DNA from: JAZSNL01 sp045536365
Lineage (GTDB): Bacteria; Bacillota_I; Bacilli_A; ML615J-28; CAG-313
DNA: 64,000 nucleotides
Direction: 5' to 3'
NCBI GenBank assembly: GCA_045536365.1
Contig: JAZSNL010000016.1
Span: 1-64,000 of the forward strand
This document shows, in pieces, positions 18,689 through 28,032 of this stretch; the stretch's first letter is position 1; each line of letters begins with the position of its first letter. Both the position numbers and the translations under genes were made by a program. The notes beneath the pieces are model-generated. The model had not been told where the DNA came from and made no database searches. It worked only from the letters and a program-made list of their open reading frames with translations.

Positions 18689-21600
18689 TTTTATTTCCCT
18701 CAGTTATTTTCTTTAATTCTTTAATGATTGAATCCATATTATTAATTAAATCTAAAGCGTAATATACTTTAACTTGCCAGTTATTTTGTTGATAACAGTC
18801 ATGGAAGAAAATGTATTCTTCTAATAATGAATATCTACTTGGTTTGTTTTTACCTATTATCATAATACCTAGGTTTTTATCTTCACTTAATTTTATATAT
18901 AAATCAAATGATCCAAAACCGTTTTCGTATTTGATATTAGCTGATTTTAATTTATTTGCAAAAGTTTTAACAATTCCTTCTGGCTCTCTTGATGACATTA
19001 TTTCTTGACCTAAGTATGATGTAATATCTTTTTCGATTACGCGTTTTAAACGATCATTTTTAGATGCCAGATAGTAAACATGAATATTTCTACCAACTAC
19101 AACATAGTTTCTAAATATACTAATTTTTGTACTTGGATATAATTCATAATAATCATTATAATAAATAAATACATGATCTCCATATGAAACTGATTCATAT
19201 GAAGTATTAATTATTTTTATTTTATGTTGTAATATTTCTAATACTTGAGAACTATCTGCATCTTTTTTAAGAACATTTGCTAAAGATGTATAGATATTTC
19301 TTCTTGTATCTTCTTGATTTACTAATACATTTATTAATTTACTTGGGTTTTCCTCTGAACATTTAACAATTTTTCCTGCAAGTTCATCGAAAGTAGATAC
19401 TCTGTTACTATCTATTTTAAAATCAGGGGAGTAAATATAACAGTTATCTAAATCCCAATCGTTACTAAAACGATGTGTCATTTTAACATAACGATAACTA
19501 TATGTAATAGTATTACGATTTTCAATACGTTGCATTAGGTTATTTGTAACTGAAGTTGCGAAAGAAGAATCACCAAATAAAATAGCTTGTTTTGTTTCAT
19601 TTATTCGGTTATATTGGTTTGAGTTCGCAAGATGTACATCATCTAATAGAACCATATCGAAACGATTTAATTCTAAATTACTATTAAAAACATTTAAATC
19701 AGCAATAAAGATTTGGGTGAATTTATCTGTTTCTTCTAGTAATTTTTCATAATCATTGAATTGAATTTTCTTTGATCTAATTTTTCCTTCACGTGATAAT
19801 GTTTTTTTATGAAGTTTATTTAAATTTACATTACAGTAATTTTCTTCATTTAAAACATATAGTTTAAAGTTCTCTTCTAAAGATGAAATATCATTTAAAA
19901 CAGGATATTTTTGTAATAGTTGTTCTTTGTATTTAGTTAAAACTGAATATAAGTATTTATCACTCAAATCTCTTATTAGTTTACTATCTTTAATGTGTTT
20001 AATTAATGTTATAAGTTTATATTCATATATTTCATTAATACCATCGATAACATAAACCATTGTTTCTATTTCATCTAAATGATTAATGAATTTTTGTAAT
20101 GTTTTAACATTTTCTTGAATTGGATTATCTTGGAATGATGATTGTCCACCTTTAAAACATGTTGAGAATGAACGATATTTAATAAACCAATCATTATAAA
20201 TATCGTTTAATCGATCAATATTTTCTAATAGTTGATTAAATGTTTTTGGCTCTAAAATAGTGTCATAGTCATCTTCTGATTTTAATCTTTTTAAGAATCC
20301 TTCTAAGTGAAGAATTGTTTCATTTATTGATACAATATCAGTATCAAATCCTTGATAATATTCTCCTAATACTTCTTTATCTATCTTACTGTTTTCTTCT
20401 AATTTTTTATGCACTTCAATATATTTTTCATCATTATTAATTAAAGTTTCTAGGTTAGAATATGATAGTTTTAATGAAGGAAGGAATATTTGACGTAATT
20501 GTGATTTTAATAATAAGACAGATTGTAAGTATTGATCAATTTTTTTAACTTTCTTAATCTTATCATCAATTTTTTCTTCTTCTATATGTAAATTATATTT
20601 ATTTAATTTAGTTATTAAACTATCTAATTGATAGCTTTCAGTTTTATATGTTTGTAATACTCTTAAAATATTTTCTTTTGTTGTTGTTTTTAAGATACAT
20701 TTTCTAATTATTACTTTAAATAATTCTGAATGTTGTTCATTTAATGTTTTAACAAAAGCAAAGAAATCAATAAATGATTGCCAATATTCTTCATATGTTG
20801 AAAGATTACTTGATTGTAATATTTTTGAATCAACATTTAAAATTGTATTTATTTCTTTACCTAAAAGAAGGTATTCTTTTAATGTATTAATTATTTCTTG
20901 TTTTTGTTTTGAGTTTAGTTTACGACTAAAAGAAAAATATTCTTTAATTGTTTTTTCAAAATTTTTATCTAAAGGAATATTAATAACTGTTTTTAAACTA
21001 AATGAAGAAGAATTTGTTAAATGTGAATTAAATTTAACTCTTAAACTATTGAATTTATCAATATGTTCATTCATTTCTCTTTGATACATTCTAAAATTAG
21101 GGAAATCGTTTAAATATTGACTATACCAAGTTAATTCGACAAAATCATTTTCGAAATGATTAATTAAGATATTTAAAAATTCAAAGAAATCATCTGGTAA
21201 AGATTTAATATCTAAAAGAGAACATATTTCACTAATTAAAGCTGTTAATCTTTCGATATTGTTTTTTAAATCATTAACTAAATTTTCTAAATTATTGTTT
21301 TCTTTAATTAATAAATCAACAAATTCAGTATCTTTTGATTTTAAATATGAACCAAGTATACCTTTTAATATTGTTTTCGCAGTACCTTGTTTATATGGGT
21401 CTGTTACTGTATTATGATAATAATTATTTAGATTATTATATATATTAGTAAGAGTTCTGATTGAATTTAATGATTCTTTTGTTGTTTCTCTTATCTCTTC
21501 ATTTTTCCAAATTAATAGTGGTTTAACATTATTAAAGCTTGTTAAATGAGTAGTAAAACGATAAAGGTCTGTAATATTAGTAGGAACATTTAATTTAAAT

Positions 21601-22964
21601 TTTTTACAGAATGAATTAATAAAAGTATTCATTTCGATTTGTAAATCATAAAATGTTTTTGTTCTATCTATTAAATCTTCAATTAAAATATTATTTGAAG
21701 ATATTTGAAGGTTTTTCCATAAATTATCTTCAAATGGGGTAATTGTAGATAATTTTTTTTCAATTTTCTGTAATGTTTCATATATATGCATTACTTCATG
21801 TTTTTCGAGGTCTTGTTCTATATCTATAGTTACTAATTTAGGATTATTATTTTTTAAATTAGTAAGTGTTTCAAATATATAGTTTCCTGAAAAACCATGA
21901 ATTTTTTGTTCTAATGACGTTGTCCATTCATCAATATTATCAATTACTTGATTTTGAGAAATATTTGATGGCTTTAGTGATGTTTTCTTTTGATATACTA
22001 TTTCTTCTTTTTTATTATAAGTTAAGCTTTTAAGATATGCTCCAAGGCCTAGTTCTCGTAGTTTCTTTTCAACATACCAAGTTTGATCTAAGTCTTGATT
22101 AATATATAATACTTTTTTCCCTCTTGTTAAAGCATCACCCATGATATTAATAATAGTATGTGTTTTACCTGTTCCTAAACGACCATCAACACAGAAGTTA
22201 TTACCTGCTTGGGCTTTTAAACATACATATTTTTGTAGGGTATTAGTAGGTAGAATACCTTTGAATTGTTTAAAGTATGTTTTAATAATATCACTATGGT
22301 TATTTTCATTGATTGAACGGTCAATCATATATCGATTACGATCATATTTAAATTCTGGGTATGTAACTGAACAAATTGTTAAATAGTTAGTTACATTCCA
22401 TGAACAGTTTAAATCATTACTAACTTTAATACACATATTATCTATCGCAAGTACACTTGTCATTTTTGTTTGTTGGATTTCTTCAATGTATTTAGTTTCT
22501 TTTTCTGTTGTTGTTCCTCGTTCTCTTAATAATTGTCTTATTAATACACGATTAATAATTGGATCATTTGAACAGATAATTTCAAATGTTTGATAATTTA
22601 GTTCTATTGGTATTAATACAATAGGGGCGAATTTTTCTTCTTTTAAAGAATTATAATATTTAATTACACCACAAGTTAAGAAAAAATAACTAGTTGAACT
22701 TCTTTGTCTCATGTTTTGTAAATAGTTAATTTGATAATAAATATCTGATATTTTATCATCAGTTATTTTACCTATACCTGAGTTTAAAATATCATAGTAA
22801 ATGAAGTCAGCTAATTTTATTGGTTTTCTTTCTAGTAGTTGAGCCATCAGGCTTAAGTTTACTGCTCCTAGTTCCATATAATAGTTATCTTCTAAGATAT
22901 CTAATAAATGTGTATTGGAAGAACGTATGTGGAATTTTCTGTTGTTATATATTTTACCCATCAT
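18672..22964 (-). CDS. Giant SF1-helicase-like protein with coiled-coil insert and Vsr-like C-terminus
   Basis: A 1,430-residue protein. A P-loop GRLGTGKTHT lies near residue 262. A long helical insert (about 330-1090) follows. Then come a Walker B-like LLDDVHLANSNQ near 1125, a motif III-like FGDSSF near 1148, and YRYVKMTHRFSND resembling motif IV. The C-terminus (about 1340-1405) has NGFGSFDLYIKL and a WQVKVYYALD strand that align with the Vsr/MTES_1575-type nuclease domain of DUF4011-family helicases. Canonical residues differ: Walker B is DD rather than DE, the motif III Gln is replaced, and the nuclease E-x-D is IGKN. It is the first gene of the operon ending in ispDF. A defence role known for some relatives is uncertain here. 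Confidence 0.65.
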   Translation of the reverse strand: MMGKIYNNRKFHIRSSNTHLLDILEDNYYMELGAVNLSLMAQLLERKPIKLADFIYYDILNSGIGKITDDKISDIYYQINYLQNMRQRSSTSYFFLTCGVIKYYNSLKEEKFAPIVLIPIELNYQTFEIICSNDPIINRVLIRQLLRERGTTTEKETKYIEEIQQTKMTSVLAIDNMCIKVSNDLNCSWNVTNYLTICSVTYPEFKYDRNRYMIDRSINENNHSDIIKTYFKQFKGILPTNTLQKYVCLKAQAGNNFCVDGRLGTGKTHTIINIMGDALTRGKKVLYINQDLDQTWYVEKKLRELGLGAYLKSLTYNKKEEIVYQKKTSLKPSNISQNQVIDNIDEWTTSLEQKIHGFSGNYIFETLTNLKNNNPKLVTIDIEQDLEKHEVMHIYETLQKIEKKLSTITPFEDNLWKNLQISSNNILIEDLIDRTKTFYDLQIEMNTFINSFCKKFKLNVPTNITDLYRFTTHLTSFNNVKPLLIWKNEEIRETTKESLNSIRTLTNIYNNLNNYYHNTVTDPYKQGTAKTILKGILGSYLKSKDTEFVDLLIKENNNLENLVNDLKNNIERLTALISEICSLLDIKSLPDDFFEFLNILINHFENDFVELTWYSQYLNDFPNFRMYQREMNEHIDKFNSLRVKFNSHLTNSSSFSLKTVINIPLDKNFEKTIKEYFSFSRKLNSKQKQEIINTLKEYLLLGKEINTILNVDSKILQSSNLSTYEEYWQSFIDFFAFVKTLNEQHSELFKVIIRKCILKTTTKENILRVLQTYKTESYQLDSLITKLNKYNLHIEEEKIDDKIKKVKKIDQYLQSVLLLKSQLRQIFLPSLKLSYSNLETLINNDEKYIEVHKKLEENSKIDKEVLGEYYQGFDTDIVSINETILHLEGFLKRLKSEDDYDTILEPKTFNQLLENIDRLNDIYNDWFIKYRSFSTCFKGGQSSFQDNPIQENVKTLQKFINHLDEIETMVYVIDGINEIYEYKLITLIKHIKDSKLIRDLSDKYLYSVLTKYKEQLLQKYPVLNDISSLEENFKLYVLNEENYCNVNLNKLHKKTLSREGKIRSKKIQFNDYEKLLEETDKFTQIFIADLNVFNSNLELNRFDMVLLDDVHLANSNQYNRINETKQAILFGDSSFATSVTNNLMQRIENRNTITYSYRYVKMTHRFSNDWDLDNCYIYSPDFKIDSNRVSTFDELAGKIVKCSEENPSKLINVLVNQEDTRRNIYTSLANVLKKDADSSQVLEILQHKIKIINTSYESVSYGDHVFIYYNDYYELYPSTKISIFRNYVVVGRNIHVYYLASKNDRLKRVIEKDITSYLGQEIMSSREPEGIVKTFANKLKSANIKYENGFGSFDLYIKLSEDKNLGIMIIGKNKPSRYSLLEEYIFFHDCYQQNNWQVKVYYALDLINNMDSIIKELKKITEGNKNETNK

Positions 22965-22986
22965 TTCACCTACTTTATATCAATTC

Positions 22987-22995
22987 ATTATACCA
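22987..22995 (-). promoter_or_regulatory. Extended -10 promoter of the helicase-like to ispDF operon
   Basis: Minus-strand TGGTATAAT (TG extension plus perfect TATAAT) about 25 bases upstream of the start at 22964. The matching -35 (TTTCTG at a 17-base spacing) is weak, as expected for extended -10 promoters. Confidence 0.6.
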
Positions 22996-23020
22996 CAAGT
23001 AAAATTATTCAGAAACAAAA

Positions 23021-23043
23021 AAAGCAAAAAATTTTTTTTGCTT
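23021..23043 (-). terminator. Terminator of the ClpC-like gene
   Basis: Minus-strand AAGCAAAAAAAATTTTTTGCTT inverted repeat, running on into further T residues, immediately after the TGA stop. The stem is AT-rich, so strength is uncertain. Confidence 0.6.
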
Positions 23044-24959
23044 CAGATGTCTTTTTGATATTCATAGTTATTATTAAGAAAATATTCTCCTTTTCCTGAT
23101 AATAATAGTTTATAAAAAAGGTCAATAGTATTATTTATAAAATCAATTTTGTTTTTATTATTTTTTATAAATTCATTTATGTTTTTAATTTTAATATGAT
23201 GTTTTTGTAATAGTTTCAAATATGAGGCAAAATCAGGGGGTGTTTCTGATATTTTATCAGTTTTTGGTTCAGTTATAAAGCCTGTTTTAGATGGAGGGTT
23301 TGTAATTGTATCATTAATGATAAATATGGTATTAGATAAATATATGGTTCTTGATTTATTATCAATAAATGATTTTGAATTTATTAGCTTATCAATAAAT
23401 ATTTTTATTTGTTTATCTGCATATTCTAGGTTTTTGATTATTATTAATGATAATGGATATTGATATATATGTTCTGATAGAATACCGCCTTCTGAGTATC
23501 CTACATATCCTTTAGATGAACCAATTAGATTATTTATTGATGAGTCTGTTGTGTAGTTAATGAGGTCTAGTTCTAATTTCATTTCTTCCTTAAAATTAAA
23601 TACTTTTTTTAAGTCCTCAATGAATTTTTTAATATCGAATTGATTATTTGGTTTATATACTAGTATATTATTTTGTTCTTCTATTTTGTTTAAGAATTTA
23701 AGGTATTTTACTTTAAATATTGGATAGTTTAATTCTAATTTTTTTAGTTTTTCTAATGATATTGTTTTTATACCGGTATTATCTAATATTACTTTTGATA
23801 TTAAGTCTTTTGTTTTTTCTTTTGTTATGTTTTTTCTTGATCCTATTTCATCTAAAATATCTATTGCTTTATCAGGAAATGTCTTGTTTGGCATTAACAA
23901 AGCTGTTTTATTAATGATTTCTTTTAATTGTGATTTTGTGTATTTAATATTATGATATTCTTCATATGTTTTCTTAATATGATTTAGTATTTGATATGTT
24001 TCTTCAATGCTTGGTTCATCGATATATATATTTTGAAATCTTCTTTTTAAAGCTTTATCTTTTTCTATATATTTGCTGTATTCTTCTAAAGTTGTTGCAC
24101 CGACGAATTTGATGTTAGAGTTTGATAAATATGGTTTTAAGATATTTGCAATATCAAGTGTTCCTTCATTTGATCCTGAACCTACTATATTGTGTATTTC
24201 ATCAATGAATACAATAGCTGAAGTATCTGATAAAAATTCCATTGTTTTTAATATTTTTTCTTCTAATTCTCCACGGTATTTTGTTCCAGCAAGAATAACT
24301 CCTAGTTCTAATTGATAGATAGGGGTTTTTATTTCTTTTGCTAACGCATGAACAATGGCGGTTTTTCCTACTCCTGCATTTCCAATTAAAAGAGGATTGT
24401 TTTTTTGTTTTTTATTTAAAATATATTTTATTTTTTCTAATATTTCTTTTCTACCAAAAAAAGGATGAGGTAATTCTTTTTTAGTTAAATTAAATAAATA
24501 GGGTAATTCTTCTTTTTCTTCAATAAATTTAAAATTAAAAATATCTTCAATATCAGTTAATAATTCTTCAACATTTAAATTTAGTTGAATTATTATCTCA
24601 TATGCAATATTTTCTTGATCTTCTAAAATAGTATAAAACAAATGTTCATCAAAGACATATTCTTTTCCTAAATCATGAATTAGTTCTTCTGATTTTAAAA
24701 TAATTGATTGATATTTTTCTGTGAATGTCATATTTTGATCTATTAGTTTATGGATTATTTTTAATTTGTCCATTTGTTCTAAAATTTTTTCTTTATTAAT
24801 TCCCTTTTCCTCAAGTAAAAATTTACATATTGACTCGGGGGTATCAAACATTGCGAGGAGGAGGTGTTCGGTACCGGTTATTTTACTATTCATTTCTTTT
24901 GAAATTAATTTAGATTTTTCAATTATTTGAACTGCTTGGATACTAAATGATTCTAACAT
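23043..24959 (-). CDS. Divergent ClpC-like AAA+ protein with a degenerate second ATPase domain
   Basis: A 638-residue Hsp100 relative; ClpC is about 810. An N-terminal Clp_N repeat pair fills residues 1-140 (ITGTEHLLLAMF near 28). D1 is intact: Walker A GNAGVGKT near 195, Walker B VFIDEIHN near 251, and a sensor region GATTLEEYSKY. The ClpC M-domain is missing. In D2 the Walker A position reads VYKPNNQFDIKKF and Walker B reads LIIIKNLEYAD, so both ATPase motifs are lost, but the pore loop GYVGY and a KTGF segment near the ClpP-binding loop position remain. The RBS AAAGGA precedes the ATG, and a TATAAT at 24980-24985 may be its -10. I infer an unfoldase or adaptor powered by D1 only. No ctsR, mcsA or mcsB is adjacent. 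Confidence 0.8.
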   Translation of the reverse strand: MLESFSIQAVQIIEKSKLISKEMNSKITGTEHLLLAMFDTPESICKFLLEEKGINKEKILEQMDKLKIIHKLIDQNMTFTEKYQSIILKSEELIHDLGKEYVFDEHLFYTILEDQENIAYEIIIQLNLNVEELLTDIEDIFNFKFIEEKEELPYLFNLTKKELPHPFFGRKEILEKIKYILNKKQKNNPLLIGNAGVGKTAIVHALAKEIKTPIYQLELGVILAGTKYRGELEEKILKTMEFLSDTSAIVFIDEIHNIVGSGSNEGTLDIANILKPYLSNSNIKFVGATTLEEYSKYIEKDKALKRRFQNIYIDEPSIEETYQILNHIKKTYEEYHNIKYTKSQLKEIINKTALLMPNKTFPDKAIDILDEIGSRKNITKEKTKDLISKVILDNTGIKTISLEKLKKLELNYPIFKVKYLKFLNKIEEQNNILVYKPNNQFDIKKFIEDLKKVFNFKEEMKLELDLINYTTDSSINNLIGSSKGYVGYSEGGILSEHIYQYPLSLIIIKNLEYADKQIKIFIDKLINSKSFIDNKSRTIYLSNTIFIINDTITNPPSKTGFITEPKTDKISETPPDFASYLKLLQKHHIKIKNINEFIKNNKNKIDFINNTIDLFYKLLLSGKGEYFLNNNYEYQKDI

Positions 24960-25033
24960 AGTTATTTTCCTTTCAAATCATTATATGTTTCAAATATTTT
25001 TTTATTTATCTTGATAGTAATTTCTTTAAAAAA

Positions 25034-25042
25034 TGATATACT
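25034..25042 (+). promoter_or_regulatory. Extended -10 promoter of hflX
   Basis: TGATATACT (TG-N-TATACT) lies about 22 bases before the hflX TTG start. A TTGATA at 25011-25016 could be the -35 with a 20-base spacer. The same 100-base gap probably also holds the leftward ClpC-like promoter. Confidence 0.6.
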
Positions 25043-25064
25043 ATTATATATTGAGGTGATAATT

Positions 25065-26345
25065 TTGGAAAATATAGAAATTACAAAAAAAGCTATTATT
25101 GTAGGTGTTAACACCGGTGATAATATTTTATTTAATTATCAATTATCAGAAATGCATAATTTATGTGAAGGATTAAATATTGAAGTAATCTGCGATTTAG
25201 ATCAAAATTTACCTCACATTAATAATGCGACATACATTGGAAGCGGTAAATTAAATGAATTAAGTGTAGCTGCGGAAGAATTGCATGCTGATATGATTAT
25301 TTTTAATGATGAATTAACTCCAGCCCAATTTAAAAATATTACTGATGTTGTTACAGTTGAAGTAATGGATCGTACAATGTTAATTTTAAAAATCTTTGAA
25401 ATTAGAGCAAACACTAAAGAAGCTGCTTTACAAGTTGAAATTGCAAACCTAAATTATTTATTACCAAGACTTGCGGGGACATATACAAATATGTCTAGAA
25501 TTGGCGGTGGAGCTAGTGGAGGCATGGGCGCAAGACGTGGTAGTGGGGAGACTAAACTTGAACTAGATCGTCGTGCTATTAAGGCTCGTATTGTTAAAGC
25601 AAAAGAAGAGTTAGCTCAAATCACGAGTGTTAGAAAAAATAATCGTAAAATGAGAAAGAATAACAATATTAAAACTGTTGCTTTTGTAGGATATACAAAT
25701 GCAGGAAAATCTTCTACTATTAATAAATTATTAGAATTATACGGAATTACTGATAAAGCTGTTTTTGTTAAAGATATGCTTTTCGCAACTCTTGAAACAT
25801 CTACAAGAAGTGTTAAGCTTCCTAATAATAATGAATTTTTAATTACTGATACTGTTGGTTTTGTTAGTAAACTTCCTCATCATTTAGTTGAATCATTTAA
25901 ATCAACATTAGAAGAAATTACTGAGGCTGATTTCATCATTCATGTTGTTGATTCTAGTAGTCCATATATGGAATTACAAATTAAAACAACTTTAGAAGTA
26001 TTAAATGATTTAGGAGTAGAAAATATTCCGATGATATATGCGTTTAATAAAATTGATAGAGTTATTAATAAAGAATTTCTTCCTACTGATTATCAACCTT
26101 GTATTTTGTTGTCATCTATTGATGGAACAGGATATGATGTTCTTATTCAAACTATTCAAGAAACTTTATTTAATGATTTAACTTTGATTAATATTTTATT
26201 ACCTTATGATAAAGGTGATTTATATTCTTTATTAAAAGAGAATGCTGAAGTATTAGAAACTGAGTACACTAATGATGGTATGTTAATAAAAGTTAAGGTT
26301 TCTCCTTATTTATTATCTAAATGTGAAGCATATATTCTTCATTAA
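25065..26345 (+). CDS. hflX: Ribosome-associated GTPase HflX
   Basis: A GTPase that splits stalled or hibernating 70S ribosomes. The N-terminal domain carries the glycine-rich RIGGGASGGMGARRG linker, followed by G1 GYTNAGKSS, G3 DTVGF and G4 NKID. The frame is open from a TTG at 25011, but that triplet lies at the probable -35. GAGGTGA at 25053-25059 points to the TTG at 25065 (426 residues), and homologues also begin near there. TTG starts are unusual but acceptable in Firmicutes. The 3' end overlaps the convergent lipoprotein gene by 29 bases. Confidence 0.93.
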   Translation: MENIEITKKAIIVGVNTGDNILFNYQLSEMHNLCEGLNIEVICDLDQNLPHINNATYIGSGKLNELSVAAEELHADMIIFNDELTPAQFKNITDVVTVEVMDRTMLILKIFEIRANTKEAALQVEIANLNYLLPRLAGTYTNMSRIGGGASGGMGARRGSGETKLELDRRAIKARIVKAKEELAQITSVRKNNRKMRKNNNIKTVAFVGYTNAGKSSTINKLLELYGITDKAVFVKDMLFATLETSTRSVKLPNNNEFLITDTVGFVSKLPHHLVESFKSTLEEITEADFIIHVVDSSSPYMELQIKTTLEVLNDLGVENIPMIYAFNKIDRVINKEFLPTDYQPCILLSSIDGTGYDVLIQTIQETLFNDLTLINILLPYDKGDLYSLLKENAEVLETEYTNDGMLIKVKVSPYLLSKCEAYILH

Positions 26346-27036
26346 AATTAACGTAATAATTAACATATATAATATGTTCTTCTAGACTTGTTAAATAAGT
26401 AAATACTAAGATACCTGATATTTGTTCGAATTCTAAATCATTTGTTAAAGATATATGATTATATAGTTTAAAATTATTTATTGATACACATGTTACATAA
26501 GGATCAATCTTACTGATATTTATTCCGTAAGATTGATTTTTTTTATAGGTTGTAATATTTTTTAAATATATTGGTTCTTTAGTATCATTAAATATTGTAA
26601 TGTTTAAATCGCATTTACTTTTTTGTTTATTTATTATATTAACAACAGATGAAATATTTTTTTCTATTTGATTAATTTTAATTGTTTGATAGGTTCCTAT
26701 CGGATATTTAGTTTCAATATTATTTTCTTTTAATGAAAGTGATGTTATTTTAAATTCTTGATTTTTAAATATTATTAATAATTCATATGTGTTTTGATTA
26801 TTTATTAAATCGGTTTTGATTTTTTTAAGAATATATTTTTCAACTAAAATATTAGGCAAGTATTCTATTTCTTTATCAAGAGTTGTATATATATGTAAAT
26901 TTAATTTAGGATTATTATTTGACAATATTTGTAACATATTAACTTCTCCTATTTTTACATATGATGTAGGTTCTTTTTTACAAGATATTAAATTTAGGGT
27001 AAAAATAAAAAACAATATAATTAGTATTTTCTTCAT
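26317..27036 (-). CDS. Predicted lipoprotein of unknown function
   Basis: A 239-residue protein with a lipoprotein signal: MKK, a hydrophobic core, then the lipobox LISC with the cysteine at about residue 19. The mature part is mostly beta-strand-like with many Asn, Ile and Lys residues and no recognisable enzyme motif. It is the last gene of the dapF-membrane protein-dusB set and sits 24 bases after dusB. Its 3' end overlaps the convergent hflX end; no terminator hairpin is visible between them. I do not recognise a family. Confidence 0.75.
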   Translation of the reverse strand: MKKILIILFFIFTLNLISCKKEPTSYVKIGEVNMLQILSNNNPKLNLHIYTTLDKEIEYLPNILVEKYILKKIKTDLINNQNTYELLIIFKNQEFKITSLSLKENNIETKYPIGTYQTIKINQIEKNISSVVNIINKQKSKCDLNITIFNDTKEPIYLKNITTYKKNQSYGINISKIDPYVTCVSINNFKLYNHISLTNDLEFEQISGILVFTYLTSLEEHIIYVNYYVNFNEEYMLHI

Positions 27037-27060
27037 ACTTCATTATATTGTTTTTTTATT

Positions 27061-28032
27061 TTAAAATGACCATTTATTTAAAACTGCATTACATATTTTT
27101 TCCAATTCATCATATGTTTTAACAGAAACGATTGCTTGGCGATATGTTTTTGTTTGAGGTATTAGTTTTAAATACCAGGCTGCGTGCGAACGCATTTCAA
27201 TCATTGCGATGTGTTCTCCTTTTTGAATCATAAGACGTTTTGCGTGAAGGAGAAGTGTTTCAATAATTTCTCTTGGATGTGGAGAAGATATTATTTCTCC
27301 TTTATTAAAATAAGCATTCATTTGATCAAATATCCATGGATTACCTAATGCTGCTCGTCCTATCATTATTGCGTCAACACCGGTTTCATTAAACATTTTT
27401 TCTGCAGATATTATATCTTTAACATCACCACTTCCAATAACTGGAACTGTTGAAACATCTTTTACCATTTTAATATAGTCTAAATTACATTGTCCATTAT
27501 ATAATTGTGATCTTGTTCTTCCATGAATTGCGATGGCATCAACACCAGCTGAACAAGCTAGTTTTGTTACCTTATCACAGTTGATTGATGAATGATCCCA
27601 TCCTGCTCTTATTTTAATTGTAACTGGTATATCGATGTTTTCTTTTAAACTTTTTACTATAGCATATATTTTTTCTGGTTCTTTCATTAATGCTGATCCT
27701 GAACCATTTTTAACTACTTTTTGAACAGGGCATCCCATATTAACATCAATAATATCTGGTTTTGCTATTTCTAATATTTTCTTTGTTGCATATGTTATTG
27801 ATTCTACATCATTACCAAATACTTGTATTGATAATGGGTGTTCTATTTCGGAAAATTCAACCATTTTTAATGTTTTTTCGTTTTGATAATATATTCCTTT
27901 ATCACTTATCATTTCAGCGTATACTGCACCTACATTGTGTTCAATACATATTTGGCGAAAGGCACTTGTTGTAATACCTGCCATTGGTGCGAGTATAAAG
28001 TTATTTTTAGTTTCAACATTACCTATTTTCAT
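27061..28032 (-). CDS. dusB: tRNA-dihydrouridine synthase, DusB type
   Basis: An FMN enzyme that reduces uridines in the tRNA D-loop. The TIM barrel begins FILAPMAGIT near residue 12. DVNMGCP near residue 97 carries the catalytic cysteine, and IKIRAGWD, AIHGRTRSQ and GSGDV follow as in DusB/DUS family members. Length 323 is typical. Its ATG overlaps the stop of the upstream membrane-protein gene. Confidence 0.94.
   Translation of the reverse strand: MKIGNVETKNNFILAPMAGITTSAFRQICIEHNVGAVYAEMISDKGIYYQNEKTLKMVEFSEIEHPLSIQVFGNDVESITYATKKILEIAKPDIIDVNMGCPVQKVVKNGSGSALMKEPEKIYAIVKSLKENIDIPVTIKIRAGWDHSSINCDKVTKLACSAGVDAIAIHGRTRSQLYNGQCNLDYIKMVKDVSTVPVIGSGDVKDIISAEKMFNETGVDAIMIGRAALGNPWIFDQMNAYFNKGEIISSPHPREIIETLLLHAKRLMIQKGEHIAMIEMRSHAAWYLKLIPQTKTYRQAIVSVKTYDELEKICNAVLNKWSF

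Noticed and set aside
22820..23099. Two overlapping plus-strand small frames at the helicase-like/ClpC-like junction
   Set aside because: They lie over the promoter, the terminator and coding ends of the minus-strand genes and have no RBS.
18155..24959. Antiphage defence island (ClpC-like, helicase-like, ankyrin genes)
   Set aside because: There are no mobility genes, toxin or effector domains or composition break, and the operon continues into cdaA and ispDF; kept only as a caveat in the helicase entry.
25011..25064. Longer hflX reading frame starting at TTG 25011
   Set aside because: That TTG sits at the likely -35, and GAGGTGA directly precedes the TTG at 25065, where homologues begin.
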